A stretch of DNA of 64,000 nt. Origin: Candidatus Gastranaerophilales bacterium (GTDB taxonomy: Bacteria > Cyanobacteriota > Vampirovibrionia > Gastranaerophilales > Gastranaerophilaceae). The stretch spans positions 1-64,000 of the forward strand of contig CALURJ010000004.1 in assembly GCA_944323145.1 (NCBI GenBank), read 5' to 3'. Below, piece after piece: positions 49,157 to 57,381 of the stretch (position 1 is the first letter of the stretch; each line of letters opens with the position of its first letter). The position numbers and the translations under genes were made by a program. The notes beneath the pieces are model-generated. The model had not been told where the DNA came from, made no database searches, and saw nothing but the letters and a program-made list of their open reading frames with translations.

Positions 49157-49906
49157 CTAACTTATGCGCTGAAACATATACCCTATTCCACGAGCCGTAA
49201 GGATTAATTCCGGATTTGCAGGGTCAGTTTCAAGCTTAGAACGAAGTCTTGATATATGAACATCAACAACTCTTGTATCAATTCTGTGATCAGGCGGATA
49301 TGCCCATACATGCTGTAATATTTCATTTCTTGAAAATGCCTGTCCCGAATTGTTAACAAGAAGCTCTAGTAAACTAAATTCCATACCTGTCAAACGAATT
49401 CTTTCATTTTTTCTGAATACCTGTCTGCGCGCAGTATCAATTTTTATATTACCTGTTGTGATAACATTTTTTGTTACCTTGCCAGCAGGAGTAACTGTTT
49501 CACGGTTATTTGTGCGTCTTAAAACAGCTTTTACACGAGCTTCCAGTTCTTTCGGGCTGAAAGGTTTTATAACATAATCATCAGCACCTAATTCTAAACC
49601 GGTAATTCTTTCTGAAACATCACCAAGCGCCGTAAGTATAATGATTGGCACATCAGAAGTTCTTCTGATTTCTCTGGTTACACCATAACCATCCATTTTA
49701 GGCATCATAACGTCAAGAACAACCAAATCAGGATTATACTTATTAAAAGCATTAACAGCTTCTTCTCCATCCTGAGCCGTATATACATCATAACCGGCCA
49801 TTTTTAACCTTGTTTCCAATATCCTGCGGATACTGGCTTCATCATCAGCTAAAAGTATTCTCTGGCGATCTTCAGTTTCATTAGGCATTTCTGCATTTTC
49901 AGTCAT
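49157..49906 (-). CDS. rpaB: RpaB-like OmpR-family response regulator
   Basis: 249 residues. The receiver domain has DDEASIRRILETRL, the phospho-acceptor Asp in VVLDVMMPKMDGYGV, ILTALGDVSERITGLELGAD and KPFSPKELEARVKAVLRR. The winged-helix output domain has RIRLTGMEFSLLELLV and RVVDVHISRLRSKLE. It ends with ELILTARGIGYMFQRI. These runs are almost those of cyanobacterial RpaB (ycf27), which is known there for high-light and circadian-linked gene control. No histidine kinase is adjacent. Its role in a dark-living relative is unknown. Confidence 0.85.
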   Translation of the reverse strand: MTENAEMPNETEDRQRILLADDEASIRRILETRLKMAGYDVYTAQDGEEAVNAFNKYNPDLVVLDVMMPKMDGYGVTREIRRTSDVPIIILTALGDVSERITGLELGADDYVIKPFSPKELEARVKAVLRRTNNRETVTPAGKVTKNVITTGNIKIDTARRQVFRKNERIRLTGMEFSLLELLVNNSGQAFSRNEILQHVWAYPPDHRIDTRVVDVHISRLRSKLETDPANPELILTARGIGYMFQRIS

Positions 49907-50152
49907 AGTCTTTAATTTCCTTTGTTCAAATAATCTAACACCATTAACAAATAATATATCATAAACACAAAATATTACAAAATATTTATTTTTTTAAATT
50001 TTCTTTAATATTTGTATCTATATATTAATTTAATTTTCGAAAAATTGCAAGTACTTTTTTTAATTTTAATCAATTCGCATAATAAAAAATTAGCCGGCTA
50101 GGTGATGTATTTCTTCATAGCTTTAATTGTAAGATAAAGTTTTAATAAGAAT

Positions 50153-50377
50153 ATGGATAATAAAGAGAAAAAATATCACGAAATTATTTCATACAATATT
50201 AAAAAGCTAAGGACATCCGCTAAACTTTCTCAGGAATCTATGGCTGAAAAATTAAGCTGCTCAAGAGAATTCATCAGCAGGGTTGAAAACAGAAAAGAAA
50301 AAGTCAGCCTGAATATGCTGTTAAAAATTGCGGATTTATTTCACGTTAGTCCAAGCAAATTATTTATACAGTCTTAG
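50153..50377 (+). CDS. Small XRE-family helix-turn-helix regulator
   Basis: 74 residues, essentially only the HTH_XRE domain: IKKLRTSAKLSQESMAEKL, SCSREFISRVENRKEKVS, LNMLLKIADLFHVSPSKLF. It is a stand-alone DNA-binding protein. There is no ribosome site, and TTTAAT stands six bases before the ATG, which could mean a leaderless message. The 3' end overlaps kdsB by 14 bases. The target is unknown. Confidence 0.82.
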   Translation: MDNKEKKYHEIISYNIKKLRTSAKLSQESMAEKLSCSREFISRVENRKEKVSLNMLLKIADLFHVSPSKLFIQS

Positions 50378-51095
50378 TTATAATATTTTTAAACTGCTCA
50401 AGATCTTCAACAGTATCAATCCCTACAGGGATAAAATCAACTACTGATGTTTTAATTTTCATGCCGTTCTGCAAGGCTCTTAGCTGTTCCAAACTTTCTG
50501 CCTGCTCATAGGATGATTGAGAAAGTTCTGTCATTTTTATTAAAGCTTCACGCTTGTAACCGTAAATTCCGAGGTGGCCATAAAATACACTTTTCCCGAC
50601 ATTTCTCTCAAACGGGATTTTGGAACGAGAAAAATACATTGCAAATCCTAAGTTATCCACCACACATTTTACAAGATTTGGATTTTCCGCTTCTTCTGCA
50701 GTAATTTCTCGTATCAATGTCGAAATATCCGCACTTAAATCCTCTTTTACCTCTTTGATAACTTCATCTATACTTTCAGGTTTTATAAGAGGTTCATCTC
50801 CTTGCAGATTAACTATATAAGAAATTTCAGGATGACGCATTACAACTTCTTTTATTCTGTCAGAACCGCATTTATGGTTAACGGAAGTCATTTCAACATT
50901 GCCACCAAATGATTTTACAGCCTCAAAAATACGCTCATCATCAGTTGCAACTATAATCAGATCAGTAAGTTTTGACTGCTGAGCCTTTTCATAAACCCAC
51001 TGAATAATAGGCTTTCCTTCGACTTTGATAAGAGGCTTGCCCTCTAACCTTGAAGAACCGTATCTCGCAGGAATTATAATTGCTGTATTTTCCAT
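50364..51095 (-). CDS. kdsB: 3-deoxy-manno-octulosonate cytidylyltransferase
   Basis: 243 residues from the ATG at 51095 (AAGG nine bases before). An in-frame start seven codons upstream lies inside prmA. It has IIIPARYGSSRLEGKPL, the NLQGDEP segment and GHLGIYGYKREALIKM. It activates KDO as CMP-KDO for lipid A core synthesis, so the cell should have lipopolysaccharide. One base separates it from the prmA stop. Confidence 0.93.
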   Translation of the reverse strand: MENTAIIIPARYGSSRLEGKPLIKVEGKPIIQWVYEKAQQSKLTDLIIVATDDERIFEAVKSFGGNVEMTSVNHKCGSDRIKEVVMRHPEISYIVNLQGDEPLIKPESIDEVIKEVKEDLSADISTLIREITAEEAENPNLVKCVVDNLGFAMYFSRSKIPFERNVGKSVFYGHLGIYGYKREALIKMTELSQSSYEQAESLEQLRALQNGMKIKTSVVDFIPVGIDTVEDLEQFKNIITKTV

Positions 51096-51096
51096 A

Positions 51097-52005
51097 TTAA
51101 TCAACCTTTCTAACAATCAAAGCCACCCATTGATTTTGATGAGCTTCTTCAATCAACTTCAAATTATGTTTATTTATTGCCTCAAGAACAACAGGTTTCT
51201 TTTCGTCAAGAATTCCCGACAAAACCATAATTGCACCTATATTCATAATATCTTTCAAATCACCCATAATTTCTGCAAGAACATTATGAAGGATATTTGC
51301 AAGCACAAAATCAAATTTTTCAGATATTTTGTCAGCTGTGTTTAATTCAAAAGTGCAAGCAGTACCATTCTTTAATGCATTTTCTTTTGCAACATCAATA
51401 ACTGTTTCATCATTATCACAGCCGTAAACGTAAGATGCACCAAACTTTTTAGCACAAATAGCAAGAATTCCTGAACCAGTCCCAATATCAGCAACTTTTG
51501 CATTGTCCGGCATATATTTTTCTATTGCTTTCATACATAATTGAGTTGTCTGGTGAGTTCCTGTTCCAAAAGCACAGCCTGGCTCCAATCTTATTACAAC
51601 CTCTTGAGGTTTAGGCGAATACTCAAGCCAGTCAGGGACAATAACTATTTTATCCGTAACATGTGTTATATCCCACTTTTCCTTCCATTTTCTAGACCAA
51701 TCTTCATTTGGCTTGCATGATACGGCAAAGTCCCAACTACCTAATTCTTCATCAGAAAGTCCGCGGGATTTTAAAAGTTCACGCTCATTTTTTATAATTT
51801 GTTCAAGATTTTCAGGCATACTTGTGAGAAATACTTTCAAAGTACCTTCCGTTGAAGATATCATTTTCAAATCTTTATAAGCTTCTTCTGCAAGAACAAC
51901 ACCCTCACATGGCAAATTCTCGAAAAAAAACTCAGAAACAACATCCTCAATTGCCGGATTTATTTTAATTTGTAACTCAGTATAAACAGCTTGTCTTTCT
52001 GACAT
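51097..52005 (-). CDS. prmA: Ribosomal protein L11 methyltransferase
   Basis: 302 residues. The C-terminal SAM-binding domain has PGCAFGTGTHQTTQLCM, VADIGTGSGILAICAKKFGA and FVLANILHNVL. It methylates L11. GAGGG stands just before the ATG. It lies in a tight minus-strand run accD-accA-prmA-kdsB. Confidence 0.92.
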   Translation of the reverse strand: MSERQAVYTELQIKINPAIEDVVSEFFFENLPCEGVVLAEEAYKDLKMISSTEGTLKVFLTSMPENLEQIIKNERELLKSRGLSDEELGSWDFAVSCKPNEDWSRKWKEKWDITHVTDKIVIVPDWLEYSPKPQEVVIRLEPGCAFGTGTHQTTQLCMKAIEKYMPDNAKVADIGTGSGILAICAKKFGASYVYGCDNDETVIDVAKENALKNGTACTFELNTADKISEKFDFVLANILHNVLAEIMGDLKDIMNIGAIMVLSGILDEKKPVVLEAINKHNLKLIEEAHQNQWVALIVRKVD

Positions 52006-52013
52006 CCTGCCCT

Positions 52014-52970
52014 CTAGCCTTCCAAAAATGCACCCATTTTTCTAAACTTGTCATGTCTTTGTTTTTTCAAATCAGCAGGAGAAAGCTTTGAAAGTTCGTC
52101 AAGGCTGTCAAGGATAGTCTTTTTCATATTTGCAGATATTTCATCATAATTTGTGTGAGCACCGCCTGTCGGTTCTTTGATTTCTCCATCAATAATATCA
52201 AATTTCATCAAGTCCGGAGCAGTAATCTTCAAAGCGTCTGCAGCATCTGAAGATTTTGCGGCGTCTCTCCACAATATAGAAGCACATCCTTCAGGCGAAA
52301 TGACAGTATAATAAGCATGTTCTAGCAAGAATACTTTATTTGCAACTGCAAGCCCTAAAGCTCCGCCGGAACAGCCTTCACCTGTAATAATAGCTATAAC
52401 AGGAACTTCTAATTTTGCCATATCACGCAAATTAACCGCAATAGCACCCCCTTGATTAGTTTCTTCCGCACTAATCCCCGGATATGCTCCCGGAGTATCA
52501 ATTAAAGTTACTATAGGAATATTAAATTTATTTGCATGCTTAAATAGTCTTAATGCCTTTCTGTAACCTTGAGGCTGCGGCATCCCGAAGTTATATTCAA
52601 GGTTTTCCTTTGTTGATTTACCCTTCATTGTACCGATAATCATAACAGGCTTTTCTTCAATCTTTCCAAGACCGCCGATTATAGCTCTGTCATCCATACC
52701 TTCTCTGTCGCCATGGAGTTCTATAAAATCTTCACAAATATGGTTTACATAATCAAGGAAATTAGGTCTTTCAGGATGTCTCGCAATCTGCAATTTTTGT
52801 GACGGTTTAAGATTTGAGTAAAGTTCTCTTCTGTAATCTTCCGCCTGCTGCTCGAAAGTTTCAATTTCCTTATCTAGATCCATGCCTGACTCCAAACTTA
52901 TTTTTTTTAATTCTTCAATCTTTTCCTGAATTTCCAAAATCGGTTTTTCAAAATCCAAAACTGCTGTCAT
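52014..52970 (-). CDS. accA: Acetyl-CoA carboxylase carboxyltransferase subunit alpha
   Basis: 318 residues of the full family length. It has ARHPERPNFLDYV, GDRAIIGG-like REGMDDRAIIGGLGKI, GMPQPQGYRKALRL, DTPGAYPGISAEETNQGGAIA and ISPEGCASILWRDA. With AccD it transfers carboxyl from biotin to acetyl-CoA, the first step of fatty-acid synthesis. It starts 15 bases after accD. The biotin ligase is at 7.3-8.1 kb. Confidence 0.96.
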   Translation of the reverse strand: MTAVLDFEKPILEIQEKIEELKKISLESGMDLDKEIETFEQQAEDYRRELYSNLKPSQKLQIARHPERPNFLDYVNHICEDFIELHGDREGMDDRAIIGGLGKIEEKPVMIIGTMKGKSTKENLEYNFGMPQPQGYRKALRLFKHANKFNIPIVTLIDTPGAYPGISAEETNQGGAIAVNLRDMAKLEVPVIAIITGEGCSGGALGLAVANKVFLLEHAYYTVISPEGCASILWRDAAKSSDAADALKITAPDLMKFDIIDGEIKEPTGGAHTNYDEISANMKKTILDSLDELSKLSPADLKKQRHDKFRKMGAFLEG

Positions 52971-52985
52971 ATTTATAAAATCCTC

Positions 52986-53858
52986 TTATCGCTCAACTTT
53001 ATGCATTTCTAAAATTTTAGCCAGAGTATCACGCAAATTTTTACGTGAAGAAACAACATCAACCTGACCGTATTTAAGCAAATACTCCGCTGTCTGGAAA
53101 TCAGAAGGAAGTTTCTGCCTGATTGTTTGTTCAATAACGCGGCGTCCCGCAAAGCCTATTCTTGCGCCCTGTTCTGCCACAATAATATCGCCAAGCATAC
53201 CAAAACTTGCAGTAACACCGCCAAACGTCGGTTCCGTTAAAAGATTTATATATAAAAGCCCTTCGTCATCAAGTCTTGATACGGCACAAGAAGTTTTAGC
53301 CATCTGCATCAAGCTCAAAGCGCTTTCCTGCATTCTTGCACCGCCAGAAGATGTAATTGCCAGAACAGGTAAACGCATTTCAATTGCTTTTTCAATAATT
53401 CTTGTAACTTTTTCACCGACAACACTGCCCATTGAACCGCCCATGAAATCAAAATCCATAACGGCAGCCGCAACTTTGTTACCTTTTATATCTGCAATCC
53501 CGGTTATCACCGCATCGTCAAGACCGGTTTTATCATGAGCCTTTTTTAATCTGTCTTTATAACTTTCAGTATCAACAAATTCAAGCGGATCAGTGGGTTT
53601 TATATCAGCAAAAAATTCTTCAAAAGAATTTTCATCAAACAATTGCTTGATACGGGTTCTTGCATTTATTCTAAAATGATAATCGCATAAAGGACAAACC
53701 ATATCATTTTTTTCTAAATCTTCTTTTAAAAGCTGAGCATCACAGTGAACACATTTAGTCCACAAATTAGGATCCATATCCAATTCAACTCTGCCTTCAA
53801 GCTCACGACGCTGAATTTGAGCCTGTTTACGTTTTTCAAACCAATCTTGTACTGTCAT
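52986..53858 (-). CDS. accD: Acetyl-CoA carboxylase carboxyltransferase subunit beta
   Basis: 290 residues. An N-terminal zinc ribbon (CVHCDAQL and CPLCDYHF) is followed by the carboxyltransferase core with MDFDFMGGSMGSVVGEK, TSSGGARMQESALSLMQMAK and TEPTFGGVTASFGMLGDI. It is the first gene of the accD-accA-prmA-kdsB run. Confidence 0.96.
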   Translation of the reverse strand: MTVQDWFEKRKQAQIQRRELEGRVELDMDPNLWTKCVHCDAQLLKEDLEKNDMVCPLCDYHFRINARTRIKQLFDENSFEEFFADIKPTDPLEFVDTESYKDRLKKAHDKTGLDDAVITGIADIKGNKVAAAVMDFDFMGGSMGSVVGEKVTRIIEKAIEMRLPVLAITSSGGARMQESALSLMQMAKTSCAVSRLDDEGLLYINLLTEPTFGGVTASFGMLGDIIVAEQGARIGFAGRRVIEQTIRQKLPSDFQTAEYLLKYGQVDVVSSRKNLRDTLAKILEMHKVER

Positions 53859-53961
53859 AATTTTATATATCCCTTGAAAAATCTTTTAAATTACAAACTT
53901 ATTATACTCTAAAAAAATTTAATGGCAATTTTTTACATTTACAAGTTTTAAGAAATGCACA

Positions 53962-54732
53962 ATGATAATTAACAATTTTTTATATAATAATACACAACCT
54001 CAATTTTCAGGGATAGTGTTCAGGAAACCTCATAGATTAAAACTGTTTAATGAATTATGCTGCAGCTCGCCATCTTCAAAATATACATTAAACAAAAATA
54101 ATAAAGATTACTTTGTCCGAATAGAAGAAGGTTATACAGATAACAGTCTTCACATTAAAATTGACGATAACGATTTTAACGAAGTAGGATCAAGCACCCT
54201 GACCATACTTAACGATGGCAAAACCATTTATAACGATAATATAGATGTCATATCATCTCAGATGCGAAATTCCGGAGCCGGGAGCATAATGACTCTAGGG
54301 GAATTAATTACAATGTTAGAAAACAATATTGATAAAATTGAGCTGCACTCTCTTGGTCAAGCTGTTTTTTTTCATTCAAAATTTAAATTTAAACCGGCAT
54401 TAAATAATATAGAAGATTTAAAGGATTACATAATAGGTGACATTCTAATACACTCACAAGATAATAGATTTTCAAAAGTATGTACTTTAGCAAAAAACTG
54501 GCTCTATAAAGAAGACTCAAGCGCTCAATACATTGAAGAAGGCAATAACATATTATATGAATATCTTCAAACAGTTAATAAAAACAAACTTAATAAAAAT
54601 AAGGAATTTGAAATCTACCCAGGATTTGATATGGTTTTGACCAGAAAACATGTACTGGATAATAAAGATTATTTTAACAAACTTTTTAAAATGTTTGGAT
54701 TTGATTATCAGATTAACGATTCTTTTTATTAA
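53962..54732 (+). CDS. Hypothetical protein with F-x-G motif and a possible GNAT-like core
   Basis: 256 residues. The N terminus has QPQFSG (residues 12-17), a motif that recurs in other unknown proteins here. The stretch SGAGSIMTLGELITMLE followed by FFHSKFKFKPAL recalls the acetyl-CoA-binding and end strands of GNAT acetyltransferases, but the match is weak. No ribosome site was found before the ATG, and the start is uncertain. The 3' end overlaps the convergent protease gene by 20 bases. Confidence 0.55.
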   Translation: MIINNFLYNNTQPQFSGIVFRKPHRLKLFNELCCSSPSSKYTLNKNNKDYFVRIEEGYTDNSLHIKIDDNDFNEVGSSTLTILNDGKTIYNDNIDVISSQMRNSGAGSIMTLGELITMLENNIDKIELHSLGQAVFFHSKFKFKPALNNIEDLKDYIIGDILIHSQDNRFSKVCTLAKNWLYKEDSSAQYIEEGNNILYEYLQTVNKNKLNKNKEFEIYPGFDMVLTRKHVLDNKDYFNKLFKMFGFDYQINDSFY

Positions 54733-55492
54733 GAAAAAATTTTTTCATATCCTCAGAAATTTGAACATTTTGAAGCGCCATATGGTATTTTCTTAAATTC
54801 GCAATAGCTTCCTGCTCCTCTAGTAAATCTCTTTTAGGATGTTTTATAGAAGCTTTTACTTTTTCAAATTCTGTCGGAGATTTTTTGTTAATAAATTTAG
54901 CAATTATCTCATCTATATTACTTCCGCCAATACTGTATTTTGAAGCGACTTCGGAAGTTGTCGCTCCCTGCGGAAGCGTATAAAGCCAGTTTACCGTTAA
55001 AATATCACCCTTAGAAATAGAATTAACACCCTTCTGGTGAGGAGTAAACATTATATCCGCTGGATTATGACTGTGCCCGAGCCCTATTGCATGCCCTATT
55101 TCATGTAAAATTGTGTGGTAAACTTCGCTTTCATCCATATAATCAGCATGAACAAGCCCTTCTGTTAAACCTATTGCAACCTCGGCACTATACAATCTGT
55201 TTGAACCGTCATAATTAAAATAACAATGTCCTAGAGCTTTCCGCTCAACCCTTTTCCATTCCACATTTACATTTGATTCAAGAAGATTGTTAACAACTTT
55301 AAAAGCGACTCTGCCTTTTGTAGCTTTCTGCCACTCATCAAGTGCTCGCAAAACCATCTGTCTGTACTTATATTCCTGTCCCTGCTTTGAATAAAACTTC
55401 ATAGGCGCAATAAAAACTTTTAACGGCATAAAAGTCCATCGCATAATTTTTCCGTTTTTTAAAGATTCAGCAACATAAGTGTACTTTTGCAT
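54713..55492 (-). CDS. Matrixin-like zinc metallopeptidase (M10 type)
   Basis: 259 residues. It has the zinc site HEIGHAIGLGHS and the Met-turn segment DIMFTPHQ of matrixins. It lacks a visible signal peptide and a classical propeptide. The N-terminal part has YRQMVLRALDEWQKAT, which matches the first helix of the catalytic domain. The 70 C-terminal residues are charged. The target is unknown. Location in the cytoplasm or non-classical export are both open. Confidence 0.82.
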   Translation of the reverse strand: MQKYTYVAESLKNGKIMRWTFMPLKVFIAPMKFYSKQGQEYKYRQMVLRALDEWQKATKGRVAFKVVNNLLESNVNVEWKRVERKALGHCYFNYDGSNRLYSAEVAIGLTEGLVHADYMDESEVYHTILHEIGHAIGLGHSHNPADIMFTPHQKGVNSISKGDILTVNWLYTLPQGATTSEVASKYSIGGSNIDEIIAKFINKKSPTEFEKVKASIKHPKRDLLEEQEAIANLRKYHMALQNVQISEDMKKFFLNKKNR

Positions 55493-55498
55493 ATTTTT

Positions 55499-55527
55499 AT
55501 TATATAATAAATGGTAAAGAATTGCTA
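55499..55527 (-). promoter_or_regulatory. Promoter of a probably leaderless protease gene
   Basis: On the minus strand a perfect TATAAT (55504-55499) stands six bases before the ATG at 55492, with no ribosome site. The -35 side at a 17-base distance (TAGCAA) is weak. Confidence 0.45.
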
Positions 55528-55555
55528 TATTTTTTAAGACTTAGGAGAGAAACTT

Positions 55556-55891
55556 ATGAACATTATGCAAATGATGAAGCAGGCTCAAAGCTTGCAACAA
55601 AAATTGAAAGATACACAGGCAGAGCTTGCTAAAACTGAAATAACCGGGGAAGCAGCCGGCGGTGCAGTAAAAGTTGTGTGCGACGGTCAGGGAAAATTTA
55701 AGTCAATTTCGCTTTCTGCGGAAGCAATTAATCCTGATGCACCGGATTCCGTAGATCCTGAAATGATTGAAATGTTGGAAGACGTAATTTCTACGGCAAT
55801 TTTTGATGCAAGCGATAAAGCTTCAAAAGAAATGGAAACAAAAATGAAAGCCGTAACAGGCGGAATTAATATTCCGGGGTTAAACTTCTAA
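55556..55891 (+). CDS. ybaB: YbaB/EbfC nucleoid-associated protein
   Basis: 111 residues. It starts MNIMQMMKQAQSLQQKLKDT and has the core GEAAGGAVKVVCDGQGKFKSI, typical of the family, which binds DNA as a dimer. TAGGAG precedes the ATG. The stop overlaps the recR start by one base (TAATG), the usual ybaB-recR pairing. Confidence 0.95.
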   Translation: MNIMQMMKQAQSLQQKLKDTQAELAKTEITGEAAGGAVKVVCDGQGKFKSISLSAEAINPDAPDSVDPEMIEMLEDVISTAIFDASDKASKEMETKMKAVTGGINIPGLNF

Positions 55892-56487
55892 TGATTTATC
55901 CAAAATCAATAGCCGCCCTTATCGAACATTTTCAAAAATTTCCGTCGGTAGGCCCGAAATCAGCTCAAAGAATGGCATTCTATTTACTTAGAATGCCATT
56001 CTCAGAGGTAGAAAAATTTGCACAGAGCATGATTGATGCAAAACAAAATACCAAAACATGCGAAATTTGTTTTAATATGTCATCAACAAGCCCATGTGAA
56101 ATATGCAGTTCTCCCCAGAGAGATAAATCTACAATTTGTGTGGTGGCAGAAACAAAAGACTTAATAGCTGTTGAAAAAACAAATGAATACAAAGGTCTTT
56201 ACCATGTTCTGCAAGGCTTAATTTCGCCTATGGACGGGATAGGAGCTGACGATATAAGGATAAAAGAATTACTGAACCGTCTTACAGACGAAAAAGTTAA
56301 AGAGGTTATTCTGGCATTAAGCCCGTCTGTAGAAGGGGAAGCAACAAGCCTTTATTTGAGTAAACTTATTAAACCGTTCGGCATAAAAATTTCGCGTATC
56401 GCTTTCGGGCTTCCTGTCGGCGCAGATTTGGAATATGCCGATGAAATAACAATTGCAAAAGCTATTGAAGGCAGACGCGAGCTGTAA
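55891..56487 (+). CDS. recR: Recombination protein RecR
   Basis: 198 residues. Helix-hairpin-helix FPSVGPKSAQRMAFYLL, zinc finger CEICFNMSSTSPCEIC, and Toprim domain with TICVVAETKDLIAVEK and SPSVEGEATSLYL. It works with RecO/RecF in gap repair. It ends seven bases before the convergent prepilin gene. Confidence 0.97.
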   Translation: MIYPKSIAALIEHFQKFPSVGPKSAQRMAFYLLRMPFSEVEKFAQSMIDAKQNTKTCEICFNMSSTSPCEICSSPQRDKSTICVVAETKDLIAVEKTNEYKGLYHVLQGLISPMDGIGADDIRIKELLNRLTDEKVKEVILALSPSVEGEATSLYLSKLIKPFGIKISRIAFGLPVGADLEYADEITIAKAIEGRREL

Positions 56488-56493
56488 TACTAT

Positions 56494-57278
56494 TTAAGGT
56501 AAGCAGTCCCAGTAGGTTTTAGACGGGTCACTTTCACAAGTATTTGAAACAGCATACTGTGCGCATGTAAAACCTTGATATACAGCACCGTTATCAGGAA
56601 CTTCACAGCCGCCTATCCTTGAATACGGGACGACCCTGTTATTTTTGTCAATCGAAAATGAAAAGAAATCATATCCGGCACGATTTGGACCTTTATCAGG
56701 CCCGTTGGTGTCTACATGATATCCTCTCTCACCCCAAGGTCCCATAAATATAAGTATACCGCTGTTTGTCATTATAGATTTAGTAGTTAAAGAATCCGGA
56801 TCAATATGAATATTACCAGTATTTGGGAAATTCCGATATTGTTTGCCATTACCACCACCGAATTTTAAATAATGAGAAGTACACATTGTAGAATGCGGAA
56901 TATATTTTATTAACCTGTCTAGATGTTCTGAAAATTTATCACTGACATTAGAATCGGAAGACATTATATCTTCATAAATAGAAGGATAATCTTCCCGCAT
57001 CATAATATTTGCGTTTAATAGAACTGAATATGCTTTTTTAAATTGAGTTTCAAGAACTTTTTTCTGGTATTTTGTAACAAGAGAAGGAATTGTCATTGCA
57101 GCAACAACTCCGATAATACCGAGGGTGATTAAGACTTCTGCCAATGTAAATGCAAAACTTTTGCGATGCAATACATCACCATTATAACATTTTTTATTTT
57201 TTTTGCAAGCGTGAAATGCAGACGCTAAGCCAAAAGTGCCCCCCCCCCGAAGGTATTGCTTCTTCCAAAAATATTCAT
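56494..57278 (-). CDS. Type IV prepilin-like protein C, start codon out of frame across a G10 tract
   Basis: The pilin frame has FAFTLAEVLITLGIIGVVAA with Ala before the Phe, then a globular part of about 190 residues with cysteines near the end (RIGGCEVPD, QGFTCAQY, NTCESD, YWDCLP). The best start is the ATG at 57278 with AGGA seven bases before. It reads ten codons, then 10 G (57239-57248) and stops five codons later (GCA CTT TTG GCT TAG). With 11 or 8 G it is open into the pilin, reading FGGGGTFGLA. In the given sequence only a TTG at 57294 that overlaps the ribosome site is in frame. Confidence 0.75.
57239..57248 (-). repeat. Homopolymer G10 tract in the prepilin C leader
   Basis: Ten C on the plus strand, followed on the coding strand by CACTTTTGGCTTAGC, close to the sequence after the prepilin B tract. 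It begins exactly 30 bases after the ATG, the same distance as in prepilin A. Confidence 0.85.
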
Positions 57279-57346
57279 ACTTCTTTCCTTTCAATATTAA
57301 TAATTATTCATTTTAGTATATTTAATTAATAAATGCAATATTAAAA

Positions 57347-57375
57347 TTGCATTATACATAAATTTCCTGTATAAT
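57347..57375 (+). promoter_or_regulatory. Promoter of the mlaE operon, probably leaderless
   Basis: TTGCAT at 57347-57352, a 17-base spacer and a perfect TATAAT at 57370-57375, then six bases to the ATG at 57382. There is little room for a leader, so translation probably begins on the 5' end of the message. Confidence 0.65.
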
Positions 57376-57381
57376 TCAGGA

